Part shown: in pieces, positions 9,166 to 17,551 of the stretch
Layout: every line of letters begins with the position of its first letter
Position numbering within the stretch: position 1 is the first letter of the stretch
NCBI RefSeq assembly: GCF_902753875.1
Contig: NZ_CADDTS010000040.1
Span: forward strand, 89,723-153,722
Direction of reading: 5' to 3'
Length of the DNA stretch: 64,000 nt
Source of the DNA: Acinetobacter bouvetii
GTDB taxonomy: Bacteria > Pseudomonadota > Gammaproteobacteria > Pseudomonadales > Moraxellaceae
Notes under the pieces: model-generated
What the model saw: only the letters and a program-made list of their open reading frames with translations
What the model was told of the DNA's origin: nothing
Databases searched by the model: none
Translations under genes and position numbers: made by a program

Positions 9166-10827
9166 ATGCTGACACATTTAACTCTGATCAATTTCGCTTT
9201 AGCAGATCACTTAGCCATTGATATTGAACAAGGTTTCAATGTCCTGACGGGTGAAACCGGCGCAGGTAAATCGTTATTACTGGATGCCTTGTCTGCTTGT
9301 CTAGGTGAACGCACCGATACCAATTATGTGCGTTTTGGTTCAGATAAAGCCGATGTGACGGCCATTTTTAGTTATCAGGATCAAAGTCCGGAAGCAGAGT
9401 GGCTAAAAGCACATGAGTTGGATGATGAGTCAGGTGAAATTCATTTAAGACGGGTTATTTTTGCCACAGGTCGGAGCAAAGCCTGGATTAATGGTCGTCC
9501 AAGTAGTTTATCTGAACTAAAAGAAATTGGCCGTCTACTGGTGCAACTGTATAGTCAGCACAGTCAGCAGCAACTGTTAGAACCGCCCTATCCCAAGCAC
9601 TGGCTCGACCGTTACAGCAACTTTTATCAGCCGGCACAAGACGTCCGCGATGCCTATAGCACCTGGCAAAAAGATATTCGTCAGCATCAGGCGGCACTGG
9701 ATGCACAGGCCACCCGCAAACAGCGTATTGAAACTTTAGAGTTGCAGCTGGAAGAACTCGAAGACATCACCCAGATTGACTATAAAGAGATTGAACAGGA
9801 ATTTGACCGTCTCAGCCATCATGAACATATCATGCTGGACTGCGGCTACAGTTTAAATGTACTCGATGAAGCCGAGCAGAATCTGACTCAGGAACTGTCA
9901 TCGATTATTCGCCGTCTGGAATCGCATGCCGGTCGTAGTGAGCAGCTGGCGGAAATCTACAATTCACTGATCAATGCACAAAGTGAAATGGATGATGCAA
10001 CGGCAAATCTGCGCCAGTTTATCGATCGTCAAAGTTTCGATCCTGAACGCATGGAAGAACTGAATTCACAACTGGAAGTCTTCCACCGTTTAGCCCGTAA
10101 ATACCGTACTCAACCGGAAAGTTTGAAAGAAGAATATCAGGCTTGGCAGGCTGAACTGGAACAGTTGCATCAACTGGAAGACCCGGAAACTCTGGCCGAA
10201 CAGGTAGAATTGTCGCATCAGCAATTTTTAACTAAAGCCCAATATCTGGATGAAATTCGCCGTGAAGCCGCCGTACCTTTGGCCAAACAACTAACCGAAC
10301 AGGTCAAGCAACTGGCTTTGCCGGAAGCCTATTTTGAATTCAAGTTTGAGCCGTTAGAACAAATCGGTGCCGAAGGACTGAGCTTTATTCAACTGCTGTT
10401 TACCGCCAATAAGGGTATACCACCGCAGCCGTTGGCTCGCGTGGCATCCGGAGGTGAACTGTCGCGTATTGCCTTGGTCATGCAAGTGATGAATGCGGAA
10501 AAAACCGAATCGGAAGTGCTGGTGTTTGATGAAATTGATGTCGGGATCAGTGGTGGAACGGCTGAAATGGTCGGCCGTTTGCTGGCTGACTTGGCCCAAC
10601 ATGTACAGATTTTATGTATTACCCATCAGGCCCAAGTGGCAGCACAATCCGACCAGCATCTGCTGGTGAAAAAACGTCAGACCGATCCGGCCAGCAGCAC
10701 CATTATCAACCTTGCAGAAGAACAGCGCATTGATGAGCTGGCACGTATGACGGGTGGCGTCGAAATTAACGACACAACCCTGCAACATGCCAAACAGTTG
10801 CGCCAGCTGAAGTTTCAACAGGTATAA
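9166..10827 (+). CDS. recN: RecN, SMC-like DNA repair ATPase
   Basis: An SMC-family protein that acts in recombinational repair of double-strand breaks, holding or presenting broken ends to RecA. The 553 residues have the N-terminal Walker A GETGAGKS (about 31-38), long coiled-coil arms (about 150-370) and the C-terminal signature ASGGELSRIALVMQ with Walker B VLVFDEIDVGISGG. The ATG at 9166 begins MLTHLTLINFALAD, the normal family N-terminus; a TTG four codons earlier is less likely. It is monocistronic. No LexA-type box was recognised upstream. Confidence 0.95.
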   Translation: MLTHLTLINFALADHLAIDIEQGFNVLTGETGAGKSLLLDALSACLGERTDTNYVRFGSDKADVTAIFSYQDQSPEAEWLKAHELDDESGEIHLRRVIFATGRSKAWINGRPSSLSELKEIGRLLVQLYSQHSQQQLLEPPYPKHWLDRYSNFYQPAQDVRDAYSTWQKDIRQHQAALDAQATRKQRIETLELQLEELEDITQIDYKEIEQEFDRLSHHEHIMLDCGYSLNVLDEAEQNLTQELSSIIRRLESHAGRSEQLAEIYNSLINAQSEMDDATANLRQFIDRQSFDPERMEELNSQLEVFHRLARKYRTQPESLKEEYQAWQAELEQLHQLEDPETLAEQVELSHQQFLTKAQYLDEIRREAAVPLAKQLTEQVKQLALPEAYFEFKFEPLEQIGAEGLSFIQLLFTANKGIPPQPLARVASGGELSRIALVMQVMNAEKTESEVLVFDEIDVGISGGTAEMVGRLLADLAQHVQILCITHQAQVAAQSDQHLLVKKRQTDPASSTIINLAEEQRIDELARMTGGVEINDTTLQHAKQLRQLKFQQV

Positions 10828-10943
10828 ATTTGAGGTTTAAATCACAAAAAATAATTGGCGAAACTCAATTAGTTTAGTAAGTTGATTATATGCGCATGAT
10901 TAATTTAATCAGCTTTTTTGAATTTTAAGGGGGAATGGCTAAG

Positions 10944-11498
10944 ATGACTAAACAATATCTGACACATCGCTGTCTTATAGCACCTCCTGATTTGGGTGAT
11001 GATTTTTTTGCTCATACCGTCATTTATTTGGCACGACATGATGAGGACGGCGCTCAAGGCATTATCATTAACCGTCCTTCAGGTCTTTCAATCAAAGAAT
11101 TATTGAATGATCTTGAAATTGAAGCAGATAATGTTAATCCTCATGCAGTTTTGCAAGGTGGTCCTTTACGTCCTGAGGCAGGCTTTGTATTACATACGGG
11201 ACAACCGACCTGGCATTCATCTATTGCCGTGGGTGAAAATGTCTGTATCACAACATCTAAAGATATCTTGGACGCCATTGCCCACAATGAAGGTGTGGGA
11301 CGCTATCAGATTGCTTTAGGCTATGCCAGCTGGGGCAAAAACCAGCTGGAAGAAGAAATTGCCCGCGGTGATTGGCTGATCTGTGATTCAGATATGGATT
11401 TAATATTTAATTTACCTTATGACGACCGCTGGGACGCTGCCTATAAAAAGATGGGCGTAGACCGGACCTGGTTATCATCAGAGATTGGACATGCCTGA
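10944..11498 (+). CDS. yqgE: YqgE/AlgH family protein (UPF0301)
   Basis: A small cytoplasmic protein of about 184 residues from the YqgE/AlgH family. Typical blocks are [41 protein letters not shown] and [15 protein letters not shown]. The biochemical role is unsettled; AlgH has been linked to regulation in Pseudomonas. The ATG at 10944 is preferred because AAGGGGG (10927-10933) is ten bases upstream, whereas the ATG at 10935 is only one base from it. Its end overlaps ruvX by eight bases, a conserved pairing that implies coupled translation. Confidence 0.92.
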   Translation: MTKQYLTHRCLIAPPDLGDDFFAHTVIYLARHDEDGAQGIIINRPSGLSIKELLNDLEIEADNVNPHAVLQGGPLRPEAGFVLHTGQPTWHSSIAVGENVCITTSKDILDAIAHNEGVGRYQIALGYASWGKNQLEEEIARGDWLICDSDMDLIFNLPYDDRWDAAYKKMGVDRTWLSSEIGHA

Positions 11499-11934
11499 TT
11501 TATCGCAACCTCACATGATTATGGCATTTGATTTTGGCACTCAGAAAATGGGCATGGCAGTCGGTCAATCGCTGATTGAAAGTGCAAATCCTCTCGCCCT
11601 TTTCCCCATGAAAGATGGAATTCCGAACTGGGATGCTTTACTGAAAATAGTCAAACAGTATCAACCCACCTTATTTTTGGTGGGCTTACCTTTAAATATG
11701 GATGATAGTGAGTCGGAACTTTCTGCACGTTCGCGCAAATTTGCCCGACGTTTACGCCATCAGACCAATATTGAAACCTTGATGGTAGATGAACGGCTGA
11801 CCACCCGTGAGGCACGAGATGAACTGGATCATTATCAGGCTCAGGGACGTGCCAAGAAACTGGCAGCTGACAGTATTGCCGCGGCCTTATTCATCGAGAG
11901 CTGGTATCGCAATCCAGAGGGTGTAGCACCTTAA
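11491..11934 (+). CDS. ruvX: RuvX/YqgF, putative pre-16S rRNA nuclease
   Basis: A 147-residue RNase H-fold nuclease. The family was first proposed as a Holliday-junction resolvase and later linked to 16S rRNA 5'-end maturation. Visible are [16 protein letters not shown], the acidic strand-1 motif; [11 protein letters not shown]; and [14 protein letters not shown], the second acidic site; a third Asp lies in [13 protein letters not shown]. The ATG at 11491 overlaps the yqgE stop. An in-frame TTG two codons earlier is possible but less likely. A terminator follows directly. Confidence 0.94.
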   Translation: MPDLSQPHMIMAFDFGTQKMGMAVGQSLIESANPLALFPMKDGIPNWDALLKIVKQYQPTLFLVGLPLNMDDSESELSARSRKFARRLRHQTNIETLMVDERLTTREARDELDHYQAQGRAKKLAADSIAAALFIESWYRNPEGVAP

Positions 11935-11938
11935 AGAT

Positions 11939-11968
11939 AAAAAAGCATCCTTCAGGATGCTTTTTTTG
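11939..11968. terminator. Terminator after yqgE-ruvX
   Basis: AAAAAAGCATCC-TTCA-GGATGCTTTTTTT forms a compact stem with an A-run on one side and a T-run on the other, so it can serve ruvX on the plus strand and the convergent HlyD operon on the minus strand. Confidence 0.9.
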
Positions 11969-11986
11969 AAATGAACAAGGGCTGAG

Positions 11987-12997
11987 TTAGGGCTGATCTT
12001 TTTTCAAAATATGTACAGTGGCGGTACGGCCTGCAACAAAGGCCAACTGGTTCTTCGGCATCTCATCAATCACAATTTTAACTGGAACACGTTGTGCTAG
12101 ACGAACCCAACTAAAGGTTGGGTTTACATTGGCAAGTAGACCTGTGGTTGAGCTACGTTCACGGTCTTCAATCCCGGATGCCACCCCTTGTACATGACCT
12201 TTTAATTTTTGTGAATCACCCATCAACTGAATGGTAGCTGGCGCACCGACATAAATTTTGTCCAGTTTGGTTTCTTCAAAATAACCTACAATATATAGCT
12301 GCTGACGGTTTAACAGCGCAGCAACCGCCTGCCCTACTTTGACGTAATTCCCTTCCTGTAATTCAAAATTCGACAAGGTCCCATCAGCTGGTGCGACTAC
12401 TTCGGAGCGATGCAGGTTCAATTCAGCCAAATGCAGATTACTAGTAGCCACTTCAATTAATGCTTTTTGCTGCCCAATGCTGGCTTTAGCCTGTTCAATC
12501 GCTGCAACCATCTGCTCATGTTCTGCATGGGACTGATCGCGAGTCGCAAACATCTGGTCTTGCTCTTGTTTTGAAATTGCACCATCCATCAAGTTGGAAT
12601 AACGATTGGCATTTTTATCTGCCAGATTGATGTTGGCTTCAGATTTCACCACATTGGCTTTGGCTTGGGCCAATTGGGCTTCTGCAGCAGCCAGACCAGC
12701 TTTGGCTTTGGACACATCTGATCGGGCCTGTTCAACATCCAGCGCCTGACGAGCAACATCAATTTTAAACAGCACCTGACCTTTCTTGACCGCCTGGTTA
12801 TCTTGTACCAATACTTCCGTTACCAATCCGGATACATCTGAAGATACCTGAATCACATCGCCACGCACACGGCCATCCCGTGTCCAGGGTTCTGAGTTGT
12901 AATAATTCCAGATATGCAGCAATGCCATGATTGCCAAGGCTGCGACCAGCAATAACAACACGGGTCGAATAAATTTGCGTAAATCTAGGGATGTCAT
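11987..12997 (-). CDS. HlyD-family efflux adaptor (AaeA/EmrA-like)
   Basis: A periplasmic membrane-fusion protein of 336 residues. One N-terminal membrane anchor (about 13-30) is followed by a biotinyl-lipoyl half-motif (GDVIQVSSDVSGLVTEVLVQDNQAVKKGQVL), a long Ala/Gln/Lys-rich coiled-coil hairpin (about 80-190), the second lipoyl half and a beta-barrel. AAGG precedes the ATG. It is the third gene after FUSC and DUF1656, the AaeB-AaeX-AaeA order. It probably bridges the FUSC pump to an outer-membrane channel. No channel gene is in the operon; a TolC-type protein lies about 5 kb away. Confidence 0.92.
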   Translation of the reverse strand: MTSLDLRKFIRPVLLLLVAALAIMALLHIWNYYNSEPWTRDGRVRGDVIQVSSDVSGLVTEVLVQDNQAVKKGQVLFKIDVARQALDVEQARSDVSKAKAGLAAAEAQLAQAKANVVKSEANINLADKNANRYSNLMDGAISKQEQDQMFATRDQSHAEHEQMVAAIEQAKASIGQQKALIEVATSNLHLAELNLHRSEVVAPADGTLSNFELQEGNYVKVGQAVAALLNRQQLYIVGYFEETKLDKIYVGAPATIQLMGDSQKLKGHVQGVASGIEDRERSSTTGLLANVNPTFSWVRLAQRVPVKIVIDEMPKNQLAFVAGRTATVHILKKDQP

Positions 12998-13037
12998 AGT
13001 TGTTCAACCTTGTTCATTTCAAAAAAGAGACTGATAC

Positions 13038-13244
13038 TTAGCCCAAGTACAGTGTAAAACCCCAATGCACCAACCACAGCAGCACAACAAAGAGACATAA
13101 ATTAAAAATACTTGGCATGGCAATCCAGCCCTGCTCTACCAGACGGTCCGTCAACAGGTTCAGCACCCTCAAAATTGCATAAGCAAACATGGCCTGAATA
13201 ATCAATATCGGGACATATACACCATATATATTCACTTCACCCAC
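13038..13244 (-). CDS. DUF1656 small membrane protein (AaeX-like)
   Basis: A 68-residue inner-membrane protein with two hydrophobic helices (about 9-29 and 43-66). The start GEVNIYGVYVPILI is characteristic of DUF1656, whose members are almost always encoded between a FUSC transporter and an HlyD adaptor. The start is GTG, supported by AAGGAG six bases upstream. It begins one base after the FUSC stop. Its function is unknown; a helper role in the efflux complex is inferred only from conserved linkage. Confidence 0.9.
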   Translation of the reverse strand: MGEVNIYGVYVPILIIQAMFAYAILRVLNLLTDRLVEQGWIAMPSIFNLCLFVVLLWLVHWGFTLYLG

Positions 13245-13245
13245 G

Positions 13246-15327
13246 CTATGCTCCTTTCCCGGCAGATTGTGCAGTGGCCGTCAAATTGACATGACATAGA
13301 CTGCTTTGAATATTATTTAAAGAAATGTTTAAGCGCTGTACGGTATCTTGTTGCTCAATCGTTGCTGCTTCCGTTTGTAAGGCCTGAATTTTTTCCAGAA
13401 TGGCATTTTTCAATACATCGCTGGCTTGACTGATTTCCTTGGCACGAAAATAGTCATCCAGCAGTTGTTGTAAATCTTCCAGTGTGATCAGGATCGGATG
13501 CTGTGCAGGCAGTTTATTCATTAATTCTTGCAGCCGGGTCAGATCAATCACCGCACTGGATTCAATCAAAGCCAACTGGATGTTTTTTTTCAAATGTTCT
13601 GACTGCACGACTTTGGTATTTAAGACCCCAATCCGGTCCAGCATACTGCGCAGATGAATACGGAATTGCACTCCATAAGGCAAATACAGGGCTTGCCGGA
13701 TGGCCTTATAGTGCAAGGATAAAATACGTTGTGCGGTAATGTCCGGTGACATGGCCCGTACCAGATGGATGATATATACGGAAATAAGCGGCCCCAGAAC
13801 AGTCCCAATTGAAGCATCAAAAAAGAACACCTGATCCAGACTATAGCGGTTCTGTAAATTCAGCCCCATCACCGTGCCCATCAACAAAGGCAAACCAATA
13901 CCGGTCAACGGCGGATGCGGAAACAGCATCAAACAGTAGATAATAAAAGGTGCCAGCACCACCACCAGCTGCCAGAATGCAGTCACATGCGGGAAAATGC
14001 CATAGGCATAAATAAACACAATCACAGCAGCATACAAATTGGCGCGAATAAACATTTTTAAGGCCGGTACTGGATTGTCCATGGCAGTCAAAATACAGGC
14101 ACTGATCGCGGCCATTTCCGCCATCATAAATCCTGCTTTCCAGCCACTCACAATCCAGAAGGATGTAGCCAGCAAAATCACCAGAAAAGCCGAAATCCCA
14201 CCGCGTACAGCTACCCCATGATCACGGTGTAAATTGGGGTAGGTCGTGGTCAGCGGCGTGACACTTTCCGGTAATGAGGCATCCCCTTGCTGAATTCGCT
14301 GCCAGATCAATCTGATGGCCCGAATATTTTGGATAAAATGCCGAACGTCCATTTTCAGACTGCCTAAAATCACCTGCTGGGATGCCGGACTCATGGCCTG
14401 CAAACGGGCAAAATCCTCGTCAAAACCTTCAGGTAAACCATTCAGCTGGGTTTCATCAATGACATGTTCATCTTGCAAAAAATCTGCAATATGTACATGT
14501 ATAGCCTGCAGTTGCTCACGATAAGCAGTATCGAGCAGATCCAGCTGTTTAACCCGCTCGGCCATGGCCACCAGATTGGCAATCAGCATGGTCATTTGAT
14601 GCAACATTTCTTGCAAAGGTTTGGTCATCCCCTGTAGGGCTGACTTTTCATAGGACAAATGCACTGCCATGACATGAATTTCAGCAATATCACGGGTAAT
14701 CTGCGCCAGCATGTTGTTGTAATTTTTCAGCTGACTGGAATCCAGTAAAATCTGGTGAAATAAAGATTTGGTATCTTTAAAAGTTTTGCTGACCCGGGTT
14801 TTTACCGCAGGCCCAATATGCATGGGAAATAATGTCGTGGTGACAATAGCGCTACATAGCACACCAATCGTAATTTCCATAAACCGGCCGATGGCCATGT
14901 CAAAAATAGAAACGGTGTCAATAAAATAAATAATATTGTAGCAAATAATGACTGCGGTATATCCCGCCAACATGGATACATAACTGCGCGGTGTCCGGTC
15001 TAGCAGGGAAATATACAGACAGACCGCGACCCAGCTCGCCAAAAACAGGGTAAATAACCACGGCGTGTTGATCAAAAGTGGCGTGACCACAATAGAAACA
15101 ATCGCGCCCAACAAAGTCCCCAACACCCGATAAATACTTTTTGACGATGTCATCCCGGAATAGGGATTGGCAATGACAAAGACCGTGCCGATCGCCCAAA
15201 TGGGATACGCCAGATTTAAAGAAAAGGCCACATAAAGTGCCAATATGCCTGCCAGAAAAGTTTTAATCGCAAAAATCCAGTCCATTTTGTTGGGACGAAA
15301 TGCGAGTAATTGTTTGGTTAGCAGCAT
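13246..15327 (-). CDS. FUSC-family efflux transporter (AaeB-like)
   Basis: A 693-residue inner-membrane protein with two sets of about five to six helices (residues about 15-170 and 375-520), each followed by a cytoplasmic region. This is the layout of AaeB and of fusaric-acid-resistance pumps. The FUSC-type block YPIWAIGTVFVIANPYSGMTSSKSIYRVLGTLLGA is at residues 46-80 and is echoed in the second half. In E. coli AaeB exports aromatic carboxylic acids; the substrate here is unknown. It heads a three-gene operon divergent from an IclR-type regulator and is probably controlled by it. Confidence 0.92.
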   Translation of the reverse strand: MLLTKQLLAFRPNKMDWIFAIKTFLAGILALYVAFSLNLAYPIWAIGTVFVIANPYSGMTSSKSIYRVLGTLLGAIVSIVVTPLLINTPWLFTLFLASWVAVCLYISLLDRTPRSYVSMLAGYTAVIICYNIIYFIDTVSIFDMAIGRFMEITIGVLCSAIVTTTLFPMHIGPAVKTRVSKTFKDTKSLFHQILLDSSQLKNYNNMLAQITRDIAEIHVMAVHLSYEKSALQGMTKPLQEMLHQMTMLIANLVAMAERVKQLDLLDTAYREQLQAIHVHIADFLQDEHVIDETQLNGLPEGFDEDFARLQAMSPASQQVILGSLKMDVRHFIQNIRAIRLIWQRIQQGDASLPESVTPLTTTYPNLHRDHGVAVRGGISAFLVILLATSFWIVSGWKAGFMMAEMAAISACILTAMDNPVPALKMFIRANLYAAVIVFIYAYGIFPHVTAFWQLVVVLAPFIIYCLMLFPHPPLTGIGLPLLMGTVMGLNLQNRYSLDQVFFFDASIGTVLGPLISVYIIHLVRAMSPDITAQRILSLHYKAIRQALYLPYGVQFRIHLRSMLDRIGVLNTKVVQSEHLKKNIQLALIESSAVIDLTRLQELMNKLPAQHPILITLEDLQQLLDDYFRAKEISQASDVLKNAILEKIQALQTEAATIEQQDTVQRLNISLNNIQSSLCHVNLTATAQSAGKGA

Positions 15328-15805
15328 CGACGTATCTCAAATTCGGGTTTAAGACTTCACCGCACTAATTTTTAAAGACGACTCAACTGCATGATATGCC
15401 TTTAAGGCACATCGAGCAAAAAATATACATGCCTAAACATGTCATTAGATATGATCGTCATTCAAAACAAATGGAGAAGTTTTCGCATCCTATGTTTATG
15501 CGAAATAAAATAGAAAAATTCCTTAACCAGAAAGGTTAAAAATTCATCATTGGATATTTATTTTGTATATTTTTGCAAACTACTTACATTAAGTCAATTA
15601 AAATATCTCATTATGATAATTTAACCAATATTATTAAAAAACATAGATTATATAGCCCTGAAATTTCTCATTACTTTTATTAAATCTTGTTAATCTGCTG
15701 GCAAAGATTAGATTACTCCAACAAAAGCTCTCCTCTGGCTATTTTTTTGTTATAAAGTAATGCTTATTCCTTTTTGTTTTATATGCTTTGACCAAGCAGG
15801 TACTT
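15328..15805. promoter_or_regulatory. Divergent control region with inverted repeats
   Basis: This AT-rich 478-bp region separates the efflux operon from the IclR-type regulator. It contains three perfect inverted repeats: ACATG-N6-CATGT (15427-15442), TTTCGCAT-N9-ATGCGAAA (15481-15505) and TTAACC-N5-GGTTAA (15523-15539). The second is the strongest operator candidate: eight-base arms with centres about 17 bases apart. Its right half with flanks, TTTATGCGAAATAAAA, recurs exactly at 16608-16623, beyond the regulator gene. All lie closer to the efflux operon than to the regulator start. Confidence 0.6.
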
Positions 15806-16579
15806 ATGGCACTTTCTAGTTTTGGTAAGATTCTCACCGTTTTGGATCTCTTTTCGGTATCTCGCCCAATCATTAATGTGGATATCATTAGTGAAGAATT
15901 AGGCCTTTCTAAACCGACTAGCTACCGTTATTTAAAAGAATTGGTTTCGACAGAATTATTACAACGCCTGAGCGGGACCTCAGGTGACTATACCCTGGGT
16001 TCTAAAATTGCAGTCCTAGATTATATTTCCCGAACCACCGATCCTTTGGTGCAAATTAGCATTCCATTTATGCAGCAAATTGTAGAGCGAACCGAATTTT
16101 GCTGTCTGCTGACCCATTTAAACCGTGATTCATGTATCGATATTCATCATGAATTATTTAAAGATGTGACCTTGCTGTCTTATGGCCGGGGTTGCCCACG
16201 TCCTGTATTTGTCGGCTCATCGCCTAAAGTAATCATGTCCTATTTACCCAAACAGGGTATTTTGGACTATTACCAGCGTTTCTCAGCCGAACTTTCAGAA
16301 GTGGATTTTGCCGAAAGTGAAGAAAAATTCTTACTGAAAATGAAGCAGATCAAGAAACAGGGCTATTATTATTCCAGTGGTGAACTTGATCCCAATGTGT
16401 CTGGCTTATCAGTTCCGATCAAGTTTTCTGCTAAAGAACCCCCATTGGCATTGACCTTACTGGCTTCAAAAAACCGCTTTGAATTTGTCAATCTGCAAAA
16501 ACTGATCGAAATTCTGCAAGAAAATGCGGCATTGATTGAGAAAAAATTTGCTGAACTGTCTGAAGAAGACGAAGCTTAA
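15806..16579 (+). CDS. IclR-family transcriptional regulator
   Basis: A 257-residue regulator with an N-terminal winged helix-turn-helix (about 10-70, including NVDIISEELGLSKPTSYRYL) and a C-terminal IclR effector domain (about 80-250, with GRGCPRPVFVGSSPKVI and the SGLSVPIKF block). The domain normally binds small carboxylic or aromatic acids. The ATG at 15806 has AGG five bases upstream; an in-frame TTG at 15788 is less likely. It is divergent from the FUSC operon, so control of that efflux system is a reasonable inference. Confidence 0.92.
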   Translation: MALSSFGKILTVLDLFSVSRPIINVDIISEELGLSKPTSYRYLKELVSTELLQRLSGTSGDYTLGSKIAVLDYISRTTDPLVQISIPFMQQIVERTEFCCLLTHLNRDSCIDIHHELFKDVTLLSYGRGCPRPVFVGSSPKVIMSYLPKQGILDYYQRFSAELSEVDFAESEEKFLLKMKQIKKQGYYYSSGELDPNVSGLSVPIKFSAKEPPLALTLLASKNRFEFVNLQKLIEILQENAALIEKKFAELSEEDEA

Positions 16580-16607
16580 AATTCAATAATAATCAATCCA
16601 GTATCAT

Positions 16608-16623
16608 TTTATGCGAAATAAAA
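16608..16623. repeat. 16-base repeat matching an operator-like half site
   Basis: TTTATGCGAAATAAAA here is identical to 15495-15510, which contains the right arm of the inverted repeat upstream of the FUSC operon. The inverted partner arm is missing here. Two exact copies of a 16-mer bracket the regulator gene. Confidence 0.6.
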
Positions 16624-16784
16624 GATATTTTATGGTTGTAATACCCATCTTATTCTCATAATATGATTATTGTTCTTCAGCATCCATTATTCCATGATAA
16701 TCCGGTGCTTGGCTAAAAGCCTAACCTCAGACTTAAATCAGCTCATCACAGTATGGGCTTTTTTTATGCCTTCAAGGCAGATAT

Positions 16785-17417
16785 TTACAGCTTTTCATAG
16801 GGATAAAAATAGCGAAAGGTGAGATTCACCCGTGGCTGAATAATCTTGCTGGATTTCATTAAGGCATGTTTCCAGTACTGCTGCGTGTTGCCGCACATCA
16901 CAATCAATTGTCCGCTCTGTAACAGCAGATCAACTTTTTGCTGCGTGGTTTTATGCTTAAAACTGAATTTTCGGGTCGCGCCAAAACTTAACGAGGCGAT
17001 CACGGTTTCTAAACCGGCTTTCGACACCAAGGCCGGTTCATCATCACTATGCCAACCCACGCCTTGGGTGCCATTTTCATACAAATTGGCCAGACAAGAA
17101 TTGAAGGAATACCCCACCAGCTTTTCAATGTGCTGCTTTAAACGAAATAATCCGGGTGTCCACTGCTGTGCCTGTTTAAAGGTACCCGAATAATGATATG
17201 GGTAGTTTTCGTCGCCATACCAGGCGACTTTGCGCTCGGTTTGATAATAACGCCCATGCAAAATCACTTCGTCATGTTGCCAGGCCAAACGGGTTAAAAA
17301 ATAATGTAAATACTGCTCACTTTGTTCCGGTGTGAGAATCAGACCAAAATCCTGAACCACCCCATCATAAGGCAATAGATTGGCCTGAGCTTCCGGCTCA
17401 AATAATTCAAAGTTCAT
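16785..17417 (-). CDS. AlkB-like 2OG-Fe(II) dioxygenase
   Basis: A 210-residue oxidative dealkylation enzyme resembling AlkB/ALKBH2-type DNA repair proteins. The iron ligands are His123 and Asp125 (GWHSDDEP) and His184; the 2-oxoglutarate arginines are Arg196 and Arg202 (RVNLTFRYF). SLSFGATRKFSFKH and the substrate-facing WYGDENYPYHYSG are also typical. It probably removes methyl groups from 1-methyladenine and 3-methylcytosine, though an RNA substrate cannot be excluded. It is monocistronic, divergent from the ABC exporter, and lacks the ada partner gene seen in enterics. Confidence 0.92.
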   Translation of the reverse strand: MNFELFEPEAQANLLPYDGVVQDFGLILTPEQSEQYLHYFLTRLAWQHDEVILHGRYYQTERKVAWYGDENYPYHYSGTFKQAQQWTPGLFRLKQHIEKLVGYSFNSCLANLYENGTQGVGWHSDDEPALVSKAGLETVIASLSFGATRKFSFKHKTTQQKVDLLLQSGQLIVMCGNTQQYWKHALMKSSKIIQPRVNLTFRYFYPYEKL

Positions 17418-17551
17418 GGTTAAACATATAGCTCAGATTAAATTTTATTTTAGCGAAATGTGATGCTTCACAATTGAAAACATTGTATGCGCTTGTGACA
17501 GCGGCTCAACCGGCTTAGACTGAAATCCAGCTGATAATAAAAAAATTGCAT

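Noticed and set aside
16700..16765. Terminator between the IclR gene and the AlkB gene
   Set aside because: AAAGCC and GGGCTTTTTTT could pair, but the loop would be about 45 nt and the stem short; not convincing.
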